DNA from: DATARH01 sp036008175
GTDB lineage: Bacteria; Pseudomonadota; Alphaproteobacteria; ATCC43930; CGMCC-115725
NCBI GenBank assembly: GCA_036008175.1
Contig: DASYOB010000147.1
Location: forward strand, 1-64,000
Reading direction: 5' to 3'
Length of the DNA: 64,000 nt
A model generated the notes under the pieces. It did no database searches. It worked only from the letters and a program-made list of their open reading frames with translations, and was not told where the DNA came from. Made by a program: the position numbers and the translations under genes. Shown piece after piece: positions 16,148 to 24,573 of the stretch; positions within the stretch are counted from its first letter, which is position 1, and the number at the start of each line of letters is the position of its first letter.

Positions 16148-16621
16148 TCACGCGGCGCGTTGTCCCGAGCTTTCTTCGCCGTCACTGATCTGCTGCCATA
16201 GCCGCTCGACGAACCGCAACGTGACGGCGGTGGTCTGCAAGTCGCGTACTCGGACCATATCCTGAACCAGCATGCCTACGTGGCGGCGATGTTGTTGGCT
16301 CAGGCGGTCCCCCAGCTCTCGGCCCTTCGCGGTCGCCTGAACGTAGAATAAGCGCCGGTCCTCCGACGAGCGCTCCTGCGACAGATACCCGTTCTGGATC
16401 ATCTTCTTGACGTTGTAGGAGAGGTTTGAGCCGAGATAGAAGCCGCGCGCGAGCAGCTCGCCTACCGTCATCCTCGCGTCACCGATGGTCAACAGCAACA
16501 CGCTTTGCACGTTATTGATGTCGCGTATTCCCATTAAATCGAGCTCTTGCTTCACGAGATCGAGGAAGCTTCGATGAAGTCGCTCGATTAGCGAGATCAT
16601 ATCAATATAATTGTTCTTCAT
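16148..16621 (-). CDS. MarR-family winged-helix regulator (LdtR-like)
   Basis: A 157-residue winged-helix DNA-binding protein. The MarR core is clear: INNVQSVLLLTIGDARMTVGELLARGFYLGSNLSYNVKKMIQNGYL for the recognition helices, and SSEDRRLFYVQATAKGREL for the wing. The start (MKNNYIDMISLIERLHRSFLDLVK) resembles the LdtR-type regulators of Hyphomicrobiales, which control osmotic and cell-wall genes; that sub-assignment is from memory of the family. The ATG follows a GAGAGGGGAAG ribosome binding site and an AT-rich leader (16622-16790). The target genes are not evident. Confidence 0.87.
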   Translation of the reverse strand: MKNNYIDMISLIERLHRSFLDLVKQELDLMGIRDINNVQSVLLLTIGDARMTVGELLARGFYLGSNLSYNVKKMIQNGYLSQERSSEDRRLFYVQATAKGRELGDRLSQQHRRHVGMLVQDMVRVRDLQTTAVTLRFVERLWQQISDGEESSGQRAA

Positions 16622-16794
16622 TTTCTTCCCCTCTCGATGCAGCAGTCAGTATCTCGTAGTCTCCTATATCCTGTCATGTTGCCGGTTAGTAAATGACCTT
16701 CGGGACGTTATATAAAAAACAAGACAAAGCCCAATGTCCAAAAAAACACTCTCGCATACTGTAGTAGTCTTTAGCCGATGGCAGCGCTCTTCGC
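16622..16794 (-). promoter_or_regulatory. AT-rich leader/promoter region of the MarR-type gene
   Basis: This gap between the kinase stop and the MarR start is far more AT-rich than its surroundings. Read on the minus strand it contains a run of seven T (after GCGAGAGTG, possibly a weak terminator for the kinase gene), TTTTTTATATAA, and finally the GAGAGGGGAAG ribosome binding site. It probably holds the MarR promoter and autoregulatory site, but no clear palindrome was located. Confidence 0.4.
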
Positions 16795-18603
16795 CTAACT
16801 GTCGTGATCTGCCATTTCGAGCGACTGCTTGGCCGCGTCGGCGGCGGAGGCTTGCGGCAGGCGCACGATGACGCGCGTGCCGCGCCCGGTCTCGCTTTCG
16901 ATGCGCAGACTGCCCCCATGGATCCCGGCAAGGCGCTCTGCCAGCGGTAAGCCGAGGCCCGCGCCCCCATGGCAGCGGGCGAGACGATTGTCGATTTGGC
17001 TGAACGGCTCGAGCGCGATGCGGGCCTCTTCCACCGCCATACCTGGTCCGTTATCGGTGACGATAAACTCCACCGCTTCCGCGTCGGCTACACGGACGGT
17101 CAACGTCACCGCCCCGCCGGTCGGCGAGAATTTGATGGCATTGTCGAGCAGGTTGAGCAGGATCTGCTTGACCCGTGCGGCATCCGCGGCGATCGGCGGC
17201 AGATCTGATTTTGCGTCCAGAGAAACGTCCACCAGCCGCGCCCTGGCATTCTCGCGTAGAAGGTCGACGCAGCTCCGTGCGAGATCTTCCGGGCGCAGGC
17301 GCTCTACCAGGCGAAGCTCGAACTTACCTGCCTCGATCTTCGCCAGGTCGAGGACGTCGTTGATAACCGTCAGCAGATGCGTTCCGCTCTGCTGGACGCC
17401 TTCGACGTATTCTCGCTGCTTTGGCGGCAGAATGCCGGCATGGCCGCCCATCAGCATTTCCGAGAAGCCAATGATGACATTGAGCGGCGTTCGCAGTTCA
17501 TGGCTCATATTCGCGAGGAACGTCGATTTGGCGCGGCTCGCCGCCTCCGCGCGCTCCTTGCTCTCCCGGAGCTCGACATTGGTCGCGCGCAGTTTGCGGC
17601 GCTCATCCGCCAGCTCGATCTCATGCGCGGCGCGGAGCCGATTCTGGCGGATCAGGTAAAAGGCAAGGGCCGACAACAGTACCGTTGCAACCGCCGCCAT
17701 CGAGATGATCATGAATGCGTCGGCACGAGCGACGACAAGCGCTGCGTCAAGACCCAGCCCGACGGTAACCACCAGCGAATAGCTCCCGATCCGGCGATAA
17801 CTGAAGAGCCGGTGCACACCATCGACCATACCTGCACGGATGTATGAGCCTTCGCCGTTCTCCGGAATGACGGATGGGCGCGGGCCGCCCGATAGGGATG
17901 TGCCTACCCCTGTCGTTCCATCGGGACTATGGCGACTGAAGTCAGCGCGAATGACATTGTCAGTTCCGGCGAGGTCGATGATGTCGCGCGGTCCTAAGTC
18001 GATGAGGTTGTGAAGCCGGGTGAGCGAGCTAGGGTCGATCATGAACACCAGCACGCCAAGAAAGCTGCCGTCATCCGCATCGACGCGGCGGGTGACCGGT
18101 ATGATCGGCTGGCGCCACAGCCGCCCGAATACGGTCTTGCCGATAAACAGCCCCTGAAACTTCCCGTCGAGATGGATCTGGAAATGCTCCCGGTCGGCCA
18201 GATCGATTGGTTCCGGATTCGGCTCGACGGTGCTCGATACAACCTTGCCATCCGGGCCGATAAACGTTGCCTGGATCATCCCCCAGGGCAGAGCGGCGTC
18301 GCGGGACCAATCGTAAAGATCGAAATGGCCGTGGGTCTCGCGCAGACGAATGGCCAACACGTCTCCTGCGTGAACAATGTCGTCCAGAATTCGGGCCGCC
18401 TCTGCCTCAAAGGCAACGGCCAGGTTGCGCCCCTCGGCGCGCGTGCGATCCATCGCCGCCTGTCTGGCCGCAAATATCGAGTGGGCAACCAGCGTCCACA
18501 TCAGCAGGAGCACCGCCCCGCCGATGAGAATTATGGTCGCAGTGATCGATTTACCGCGTGGTCCCGGAGCTACCGTGACGCTCGACAATATACGGCCCCT
18601 CAT
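16795..18603 (-). CDS. Membrane sensor histidine kinase with extracytoplasmic Cache-type domain
   Basis: A protein of about 602 residues. One membrane helix (SITATIILIGGAVLLLMW) near residue 25, a periplasmic dCache-like sensor of about 250 residues and a second helix (FMIISMAAVATVLLSALAFYLI) are followed by a short coiled coil. HisKA with the phosphorylated His in ANMSHELRTPLN and an HATPase_c domain (N box LLNLLDNAIKFS, G boxes VTDNGPGMA and GAGLGLPLAERL) complete it. No receiver domain or adjacent response regulator is present, so it is an orphan kinase. The gene follows livF by 117 bases on the same strand, hence a link to substrate sensing for that transporter is possible. The start at 18603 is not firm. 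Confidence 0.87.
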   Translation of the reverse strand: MRGRILSSVTVAPGPRGKSITATIILIGGAVLLLMWTLVAHSIFAARQAAMDRTRAEGRNLAVAFEAEAARILDDIVHAGDVLAIRLRETHGHFDLYDWSRDAALPWGMIQATFIGPDGKVVSSTVEPNPEPIDLADREHFQIHLDGKFQGLFIGKTVFGRLWRQPIIPVTRRVDADDGSFLGVLVFMIDPSSLTRLHNLIDLGPRDIIDLAGTDNVIRADFSRHSPDGTTGVGTSLSGGPRPSVIPENGEGSYIRAGMVDGVHRLFSYRRIGSYSLVVTVGLGLDAALVVARADAFMIISMAAVATVLLSALAFYLIRQNRLRAAHEIELADERRKLRATNVELRESKERAEAASRAKSTFLANMSHELRTPLNVIIGFSEMLMGGHAGILPPKQREYVEGVQQSGTHLLTVINDVLDLAKIEAGKFELRLVERLRPEDLARSCVDLLRENARARLVDVSLDAKSDLPPIAADAARVKQILLNLLDNAIKFSPTGGAVTLTVRVADAEAVEFIVTDNGPGMAVEEARIALEPFSQIDNRLARCHGGAGLGLPLAERLAGIHGGSLRIESETGRGTRVIVRLPQASAADAAKQSLEMADHDS

Positions 18604-18720
18604 GCCGGAATATTGCGAATCTTTGCGCGATACCGTTGAAAATTGGTAAAAACGAGAGGTTTTCGATCTAGTTCGTTTGCGCAACGCACCGCGTATTGCC
18701 GCGAGAACAAGCGGCAAGTT

Positions 18721-19434
18721 TCAAAGCGCCAGCAGGCGGTCGCGTAGTGCCGGGTCGTCGCGCAGCTCGGCGGCGGGACCGCTGTGGCGGATGCTGCCTT
18801 TCTCCAGCACATAGACCCGGTCGGCAAGAGCGAGGGAGAAATCGACCCCCTGCTCGGCCAGCAGGATCGTGAGCCCCTGCGCCTTCAACTCGCGGGTTTT
18901 TTCTAGCAGCGTTTCGACGACCAATGGCGCCAGCCCCTCGGAGGGCTCGTCGAGCAGAAGCAGTTCCGGGTTTCCCATCAAGGTGCGGGCGATGGTCAGC
19001 ATCTGCTGCTCGCCGCCGGAGAGAAAACCGGCGGCCCGGTTGCGCAGCTCGCGCACCGCCGGAAACAGCTCGTAGACGGTGGCGATCTCCCAGCGGCCGG
19101 GCCGGCGCGCAGCGCGGGCGGCGATGTCGAGATTTTCCCATACCGTCAGCTCGGCGAAGACGCGGCGGTCCTCGGGGACGAAGCCGATCCCGGCGCGGGC
19201 GATCCGGTGCGGGCTCCAGCCGGCGATGTTCGCGCCCTTCCACAGCACCCGGCCGCTGGACGGCCGCAGCAACCCCATCACCGAGCGGATCGTCGTCGTC
19301 TTGCCGACGCCGTTGCGGCCGAGGAGGCATACGCATTCGCCGGCCGCGACCTCGAGCGAGATGCCGAACAGCACCCGGCTGAGCCCGTAGGCGGAGTGGA
19401 TGTCTTCGAGCGCCAGCAGGGGAGCGGCTGTCAT
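18721..19434 (-). CDS. livF: Branched-chain amino acid-type ABC transporter ATPase LivF
   Basis: A 237-residue ABC ATPase of the LivF subfamily that energises uptake through LivH/LivM. Walker A LGRNGVGKTTT, signature LSGGEQQMLTIARTL, Walker B ELLLLDEP and the switch His-equivalent region LLAEQGVDFSL are present. The start ATG (19432-19434) lies within a REP-like palindrome that ends in CGCAATGAC, so the repeat supplies the start codon region. It is the last gene of the liv operon: binding protein, livH, livM, livG, livF. Confidence 0.9.
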   Translation of the reverse strand: MTAAPLLALEDIHSAYGLSRVLFGISLEVAAGECVCLLGRNGVGKTTTIRSVMGLLRPSSGRVLWKGANIAGWSPHRIARAGIGFVPEDRRVFAELTVWENLDIAARAARRPGRWEIATVYELFPAVRELRNRAAGFLSGGEQQMLTIARTLMGNPELLLLDEPSEGLAPLVVETLLEKTRELKAQGLTILLAEQGVDFSLALADRVYVLEKGSIRHSGPAAELRDDPALRDRLLAL

Positions 19435-19510
19435 TGCGACAAGCCGGGGGCGACGAAGCAATCTCGGGGTGTCATCACGGCGCGAGATTGCTTCGCTGCG
19501 CTCGCAATGA
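19430..19510. repeat. REP/BIME-like palindromic repeat
   Basis: Two inverted units, GTCATTGCGA...GAAGCAATCTCG (19430-19466) and its partner CGAGATTGCTTCG...CGCAATGAC (19482-19510), can form a long cruciform or mRNA hairpin between livG and livF. The same units recur in the opposite order at 57612-57691. Such palindromes are widespread in alphaproteobacterial genomes and may stabilise or separate operon transcripts. Confidence 0.75.
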
Positions 19511-19516
19511 CGGTCA

Positions 19517-20254
19517 TCAATGGCCGTGCCCCAGATAGACGCGCCGGACCTCGGGATCGGCGCGCACCTCCTGGGGCGTCCCCTCGGCGATCAGCCGGCC
19601 CTGATGCAACACTGCGATCTTCTGCGCGATACCGAACACGACCTCCATGTCGTGCTCGGTGAACAGCAAGGTCAGGCTGCGCTCGCCGGCGATGCGCTCC
19701 AGAAGACGGATGGTTTCGTGCGTCTCCGTCGCCGACATGCCGGCGGTCGGCTCGTCGAGCAGCAACACCCGCGGTTCGCTGGCCAGGGCCAGCCCCAGCT
19801 CAAGCTGCTTCTGATTGCCGTAGCTCAAGGTGCCGCCGAGCGTGCTCGCCTGGTCGCGCAAACCGATCGAGGCGAGCAGCGCCTCGGTCTCGTCGCGATA
19901 GAGGGCGTCGGAGCGCGCCCAGAAATTGGCGCCCCGACCCTTATGCACCAGAAACGCCGCCTGCAAATTCTGGAACACGGTCAGCTTTGGGAAGATGTTG
20001 GTGCGCTGGAACGAGCGGCCGAGCCCCAAGCGGCAGGCTTCGTGCGGCGCCACCCCGGTAATGTCGCGGCCATCGAGCCGAACCTCGCCGCAATCGGGCC
20101 GCAGATGCCCGGTGATCAGGTTGAACAGCGTCGATTTGCCGGCGCCGTTCGGGCCGATGACGGCGGCGATCTGCCGGGTCTCGACCTGGAGCGACACGTC
20201 GGAAACCGCGACGAAGCCGGAGAACGACTTGCGCAGCCCGAATATCTCAAGCAT
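19517..20254 (-). CDS. livG: Branched-chain amino acid-type ABC transporter ATPase LivG
   Basis: A 245-residue ABC ATPase of the LivG branch, which carries a longer C-terminus than LivF. Walker A VIGPNGAGKSTLFN, signature LSYGNQKQLELGLALA with the LivG-type change from LSGGQ, Walker B RVLLLDEPTAGM and switch region FTEHDMEVVF. The ATG at 20254 overlaps the livM stop by 8 bases, implying translational coupling. A longer open frame upstream lies inside livM and is not used. Confidence 0.9.
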   Translation of the reverse strand: MLEIFGLRKSFSGFVAVSDVSLQVETRQIAAVIGPNGAGKSTLFNLITGHLRPDCGEVRLDGRDITGVAPHEACRLGLGRSFQRTNIFPKLTVFQNLQAAFLVHKGRGANFWARSDALYRDETEALLASIGLRDQASTLGGTLSYGNQKQLELGLALASEPRVLLLDEPTAGMSATETHETIRLLERIAGERSLTLLFTEHDMEVVFGIAQKIAVLHQGRLIAEGTPQEVRADPEVRRVYLGHGH

Positions 20255-21269
20255 CGCGATCTGAAGTATCGCGCCGCGGCCAAAATCGCCCCATGGCGCT
20301 GTCGAGCGCGCCGAGGATGCCACCGGGAAAGGCGAACAGGAGCAGGACCAGGATGGTCCCGAGCACAAACGGCCAATATTCGGTGTAGGCGGTGATCTGC
20401 TGGTTGAGCAGCGTCAACACCAGCGCGCCGACCGCCGGGCCCCAGAAATGATGCATGCCGCCGAGGATGGTCATGATCATCACATCGGCCGATTTCGACC
20501 AGAACACGAAATCGGCGTAGACGCCGCGGTTGAAGATGCCGAACAGCGCGCCAGACAGCCCGGCAAAACCGCCGGCGATCGCGAAGGCGGCGAGCTCGTA
20601 GCCGCGCACATTGACGCCGATAAAGGCAGCGCGCTCGGGGTTCTCGCGGATCGCCGTCAACACCCGGCCGAACGGCGACAAGGTCAAGCGGCGCAGCGCG
20701 GCGATGCACAGCGCCACCAGTACCAGCGTCAGGACATAGAACTGCTCGCTGATCCGCATGTGCCCGAAGCCGGGCAATGAGGACATCCAGTCGAGATCGG
20801 GGAAGGGCACATCGGACAGACCCTGATCGCCGCCGGTCACATCATTCCATTTGAAGCAGATGGCCCAGACGATCTGCGCAAACGCCAGGGTCAGCATCGC
20901 GAAATAGATCTTGGTCAGCCGCACGCAGAAAAAGCCGAATATCAGCGCAAAGCCCGCCGCCATCAGCCCCGCCGCCGGAAACGCGACCCAGAACGGCACG
21001 CCAAGGGTCTTCATCAGGATGCCGCAAGCATAGGAGCCGATGCCGAAATAGGCGGCGTGGCCGAATGACACCAGCCCGGTAGTGCCGAGCAGCAGGTTGA
21101 GGCTCATCGCGAACAGCGCGTAGATCGCGATCTGGGTGCCGAGAAACGTGTCGTAGCGCGAGCCGATCCAGGGCAGCGTCAGCGCCCCTAGGAAGACGAT
21201 CAGCGTCCACGGCACCCGCCAACGGACGCCTTCGCCCGGCCCGAGCGCTACCTCGACCCGCTCGGTCAC
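20247..21269 (-). CDS. livM: Branched-chain amino acid-type ABC permease LivM
   Basis: A 340-residue inner-membrane permease with about ten hydrophobic helices. The family segment LLLGTTGLVSFGHAAYFGIGSYACG and the cytoplasmic coupling loop (TLSPFGRVLTAIRENPERAAFIGVNVRGYEL) identify LivM. It forms the membrane channel with LivH, whose gene ends 10 bases upstream. The cytoplasmic C-terminus is short and runs into livG by an 8-base overlap. Confidence 0.9.
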   Translation of the reverse strand: MTERVEVALGPGEGVRWRVPWTLIVFLGALTLPWIGSRYDTFLGTQIAIYALFAMSLNLLLGTTGLVSFGHAAYFGIGSYACGILMKTLGVPFWVAFPAAGLMAAGFALIFGFFCVRLTKIYFAMLTLAFAQIVWAICFKWNDVTGGDQGLSDVPFPDLDWMSSLPGFGHMRISEQFYVLTLVLVALCIAALRRLTLSPFGRVLTAIRENPERAAFIGVNVRGYELAAFAIAGGFAGLSGALFGIFNRGVYADFVFWSKSADVMIMTILGGMHHFWGPAVGALVLTLLNQQITAYTEYWPFVLGTILVLLLFAFPGGILGALDSAMGRFWPRRDTSDRDA

Positions 21270-21279
21270 CGCCCAGCGC

Positions 21280-22161
21280 TCATCTTAAGGGCCGGCCGAG
21301 GAGACCCCACGGGCGCAGGATCAACAGCACCGCCATCAGCGCGAAAACCGAGAACAGCGAGAAGCCGGGAAAGATCAGGATGCCGAAGCTCAGCACCTGA
21401 CCGTAGATGACCGAGCCGAGAAACGTGCCCCAGAACGAGCCGAGCCCACCGATCACGACAACGATGAAGGCCTGGACGATGATCTCGACATCCATGCCGG
21501 GGACGATGCTCTGGATCGGCGTTACCAGCGCGCCGGAGAGCCCGGCCAGAAACGAGGCGAGCGCGAACATGCCGGTGTAGAGCCAGCCGACATTGGCGCC
21601 GAGGGCGCCCAGCATCTCGCGGTCGAGCGCGGCGGCGCGGATCATCCGCCCCATCGTCGTGCGGGTCAGCATCAGCCAGACGAGAATGGCGATGACCGGC
21701 CCGAACAGCATGATGAACAGGTTGTAGTCGGGGATGATGGCGCCGAAGAGTACGATGCCGCCCGCCAGCACTGGCGGGCGCGACACCGACAGCTGCTGCG
21801 TGCCCCAGACGAATTTGGCGGCGTCGCCGAGGATCAGCACCAGCGCATAGGTGAAGAGCAGCTGATAGAGCTCTTCGCGGTCGTAGAGAAAGCGCAACAG
21901 AAAGCGCTCGACGATCGCGCCGAGCAGCGCGATGCCGAGCGCCGCCGCGAGCGCCGCCGGCCAGAACCGCTCCGGGGTCGGCTCCAGCCAGGTCACCACC
22001 TGCCAGGCGAGATAGGCGCCGATCATGTAGAACGAGCCGTGCGCGAAGTTGAGCACGCGCATCACGCCGAATACCAGCGACAGCCCCGAGGCAATCAGAA
22101 ACAGAAACATCGCCGCGGTGAGCCCGCCCAGAAACTGGCTGAACAGAAAAGAAGGGTCCAT
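21280..22161 (-). CDS. livH: Branched-chain amino acid-type ABC permease LivH
   Basis: A 293-residue permease of LivH type. MRVLNFAHGSFYMIGAYLAW near the N-terminus is diagnostic, as is the coupling segment TRTTMGRMIRAAALDREMLGALGANV and the late GGLGSFWGTFLGSVIYGQV. About eight membrane helices. A REP-like palindromic block of about 140 bp separates it from the binding-protein gene upstream, which may allow higher expression of the binding protein than of the membrane parts. Confidence 0.9.
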   Translation of the reverse strand: MDPSFLFSQFLGGLTAAMFLFLIASGLSLVFGVMRVLNFAHGSFYMIGAYLAWQVVTWLEPTPERFWPAALAAALGIALLGAIVERFLLRFLYDREELYQLLFTYALVLILGDAAKFVWGTQQLSVSRPPVLAGGIVLFGAIIPDYNLFIMLFGPVIAILVWLMLTRTTMGRMIRAAALDREMLGALGANVGWLYTGMFALASFLAGLSGALVTPIQSIVPGMDVEIIVQAFIVVVIGGLGSFWGTFLGSVIYGQVLSFGILIFPGFSLFSVFALMAVLLILRPWGLLGRPLR

Positions 22162-22176
22162 TGGATCTAGGCGAAG

Positions 22177-22317
22177 AAAAGCCCCTCTCCCGCAGTGCGG
22201 GAGAGGGTGGCGAGCGCAGCGAGCCGGGTGAGGGTATCAGCGTGCCGAATAACCCTCACCCACTCGTCGCTGGCGCGACGGGTCCCCCCTCTCCCGCGAT
22301 GCGGGAGAGGGCTTTCG
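22177..22317. repeat. Palindromic intergenic repeat (CCCTCTCCCGC type)
   Basis: The block between the binding-protein gene and livH contains CCCTCTCCCGC-AGT-GCGGGAGAGGG at its left and CCCTCTCCCGC-GAT-GCGGGAGAGGG at its right, with GGGTGAGGG and CCCTCACCC between them. The whole 140 bp can fold on itself. It is a dispersed repeat type frequent in Alphaproteobacteria and is probably an mRNA processing or attenuation site. Confidence 0.75.
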
Positions 22318-22333
22318 GCTGGCCAGGCGGTTC

Positions 22334-23533
22334 TCACTGCAGATACGGCTTCGCGTCGACGTAGTCGGCGTTTTTCATGACCGCGAACGGCGCATTCGGG
22401 TTCTTGACCATCTCGCTCCAGAACTCGCCGGCATCGGTCTCATGGTTCTGCGGGTTGATCGTGCGCTTGCCGACCGGGGTATCGAAGGTAAGGCCGAGCA
22501 AGGCCTTGGACACCTTGTCAGAATCGGTGCTGCCGGCCTTGGTGACGCCGTCGGCGATAGCCGTGATCCCCATGTAGCCCATGATCGCCCAGCCCGAGCC
22601 GTACTGGTTGTTCATCGCCTTTTTGAGCTTCTCGACATAAGCCTTGTGCTCCGGCGGCTCGCCCTCGCCCCAGATCACCGGGTCGTAGGCATCGGACAGA
22701 ATGCCATAGGGGTAATCGGCGCCGAGCGCCTGCGCCTCGTCGACCGTGCCGACCTCGCCGCCGTCGATCAGCCGGTTCTGGATCGCCTTGAAATAACCGA
22801 GCGGCCCCGCCTCCTTGGCCAGGGTCACGAAGTCGCCGCCGAAGACGTCGCAGAATACCGCATCGGGCTTCTTGCCCATTTGCGCGGTGATGAAGGCGGT
22901 GAAGTCAGGCTCGCCGAGCTTCGGCCATTGCTGGTCGACGATCTCGATGTCCGGCCGCAGCTTCTTCAGGTACTCGACGAACGACGCGACCGCGTCGCGG
23001 CCATAGGCATAGTCTGGGGCGATCGTCGCGACCTTCTTTACGTCCGTCCACTTCGCCATGAACGCCGCGGCGGTGCGGCCTTCGATCGTGGTGTTCGAGG
23101 CGAGCCGGAAGATGTAGGGATGCAAATTCTCCGGCGCGGTGAGACGGGTTGTCTTCGCCACCGGGGCGACGAACACGATCTTGTTTTCCTTGGCGATCGT
23201 CGAGACCGCCGGCGCCTCGGCCGAGGTCAGCGTGCCGGAAAGGAAATCCGCATTGTCCTTGATGATCAGCTCGCGCGCGAGCCGCACCGCCTCGTCGGCA
23301 TTGGCCTTGCTGTCGCGCGAGAGAAGTTCGAGTTTGCGGCCGAGCACGCCGCCCTTGGCGTTGATGTCGGCGATCGCCATCTCGGCGCCCTTGGTGACCG
23401 GGACACCATAAACCGCGGCCGGGCCCGACAGCGGCATCGGAAAGCCGATCTTGATATTGTCGGCCGCTGCCGCGGCGAGCGGCCACAGCGCGGCTGCGGC
23501 CAAAGCCAGCCCCAGATTGCGGCGGTGATGCAT
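22334..23533 (-). CDS. Periplasmic substrate-binding protein of a LivK-type ABC importer
   Basis: A 399-residue type I periplasmic binding protein. The signal peptide (cleavage near AAAA-DNI, residue 24) is followed by IKIGFPMPLSGPAAVYG, the ligand-binding opening strand, and later VGGT-like and DYAYGRDAV hinge segments. It heads the liv operon. Family members bind leucine, amides, urea or aromatic acids; the substrate cannot be set from the sequence. It is transcribed divergently from the SDR gene at 23641, with a short intergenic region of about 107 bases that should hold both promoters. Confidence 0.88.
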   Translation of the reverse strand: MHHRRNLGLALAAAALWPLAAAAADNIKIGFPMPLSGPAAVYGVPVTKGAEMAIADINAKGGVLGRKLELLSRDSKANADEAVRLARELIIKDNADFLSGTLTSAEAPAVSTIAKENKIVFVAPVAKTTRLTAPENLHPYIFRLASNTTIEGRTAAAFMAKWTDVKKVATIAPDYAYGRDAVASFVEYLKKLRPDIEIVDQQWPKLGEPDFTAFITAQMGKKPDAVFCDVFGGDFVTLAKEAGPLGYFKAIQNRLIDGGEVGTVDEAQALGADYPYGILSDAYDPVIWGEGEPPEHKAYVEKLKKAMNNQYGSGWAIMGYMGITAIADGVTKAGSTDSDKVSKALLGLTFDTPVGKRTINPQNHETDAGEFWSEMVKNPNAPFAVMKNADYVDAKPYLQ

Positions 23534-23640
23534 GCGTGACCTCCCGTTGCGCCGCTCACGACCCGGCGGCGTGGCGCGAAGATGACGTTTTGCGCCGGGC
23601 TGTCAACCACTCGACCGAGTGCAATATACTTGAGGGCGCA

Positions 23641-24492
23641 ATGCCGCACCTGTTGTGCTTCGGGCTCGGCTACAGCGCGCGGGCCCTTGCCGGCCGGGTC
23701 GCGACCGACGGATGGCGCGTCACCGGAACCAGCCGCAGCCCTAGCGATACAGCGCGATATCCGTGCCATCGCTTCGACCGCGACCATCCGCTCCCGGTCT
23801 CCGCGTTCGCCGAGGTGACACATATTCTGCTCTCGGTGCCGCCGGACGCGGTGGGCGATCCGGTGGGCGACCTGCACGGCGATGACATCGCCGCGCTGCC
23901 GGATCTCAATTGGCTCGGCTATCTGTCGACCACCGGCGTCTACGGCGATCGCGATGGCGGCTGGGTCGATGAAACCTCGGAACTGCGCCCGACCGCTGAG
24001 CGCGGCCGGCGCCGCGCCGCGGCCGAGGCGGGCTGGCTCGATCTCTGGCGTCAGCGCGGCGTGCCGGTCCATATCTTTCGCTTGGCCGCGATTTACGGAC
24101 CGGGCCGCAGCCCGTTCGACGCGCTGCGCGTCGGCACCGCCAAGCGCATCGACAAGCCGGGGCAGGTGTTCTCGCGCATCCATGTCGAGGATCTGGCGAG
24201 CGTGCTGTTGGCGTCGATCGCCCGGCCGCGACCGGGCGCCCTATACAATGTCTGCGACGACGAGCCGGCCGCGCCCGCCGAAATCGTCGACCATGCCGCC
24301 GCGCTGCTCGGAGTGCCGGCGCCGCCGCTGGTCTCTTTTGATGAAGCCGAGCTGTCGCCGATGGCGCGCAGCTTCTACGACGACAACAAGCGGGTATCGA
24401 ACGCGCTGATCAAGACGGAGCTTGGGGTCGCGCTGCGCTACCCGGATTATCGCGCCGGCCACGCCGCGATCCTTGCGGCCGAGCGCCGCTGA
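23641..24492 (+). CDS. NAD-dependent epimerase/dehydratase-like SDR (YeeZ-type)
   Basis: A 283-residue extended SDR. The coenzyme fold reads LCFGLGYSARALA, followed by HILLSVPPDA, WLGYLSTTGVYGDRDGGWVDE and IFRLAAIYGPGRSPFDAL. This is the pattern of YeeZ-like proteins annotated as nucleoside-diphosphate sugar epimerases of unknown function. The usual Tyr-x3-Lys is not evident in its classical place, as is normal for this subgroup. The ATG at 23641 follows GAGGG. It is divergent from the liv operon and 81 bases ahead of the next gene. Confidence 0.8.
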   Translation: MPHLLCFGLGYSARALAGRVATDGWRVTGTSRSPSDTARYPCHRFDRDHPLPVSAFAEVTHILLSVPPDAVGDPVGDLHGDDIAALPDLNWLGYLSTTGVYGDRDGGWVDETSELRPTAERGRRRAAAEAGWLDLWRQRGVPVHIFRLAAIYGPGRSPFDALRVGTAKRIDKPGQVFSRIHVEDLASVLLASIARPRPGALYNVCDDEPAAPAEIVDHAAALLGVPAPPLVSFDEAELSPMARSFYDDNKRVSNALIKTELGVALRYPDYRAGHAAILAAERR

Positions 24493-24573
24493 AAAGGCCG
24501 GGAGGCTTGCCGAAAGGCGCCGCGTCCGGCATCGTCCGCCCAATTTTGTGTCACTCGCCCTTGGAGGAGACCA

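Noticed and set aside
22161..22334. Repeats at 19430, 22177 and 57612 as insertion sequences
   Set aside because: They are short palindromes without genes or target duplications and fit REP/BIME-like dispersed repeats.
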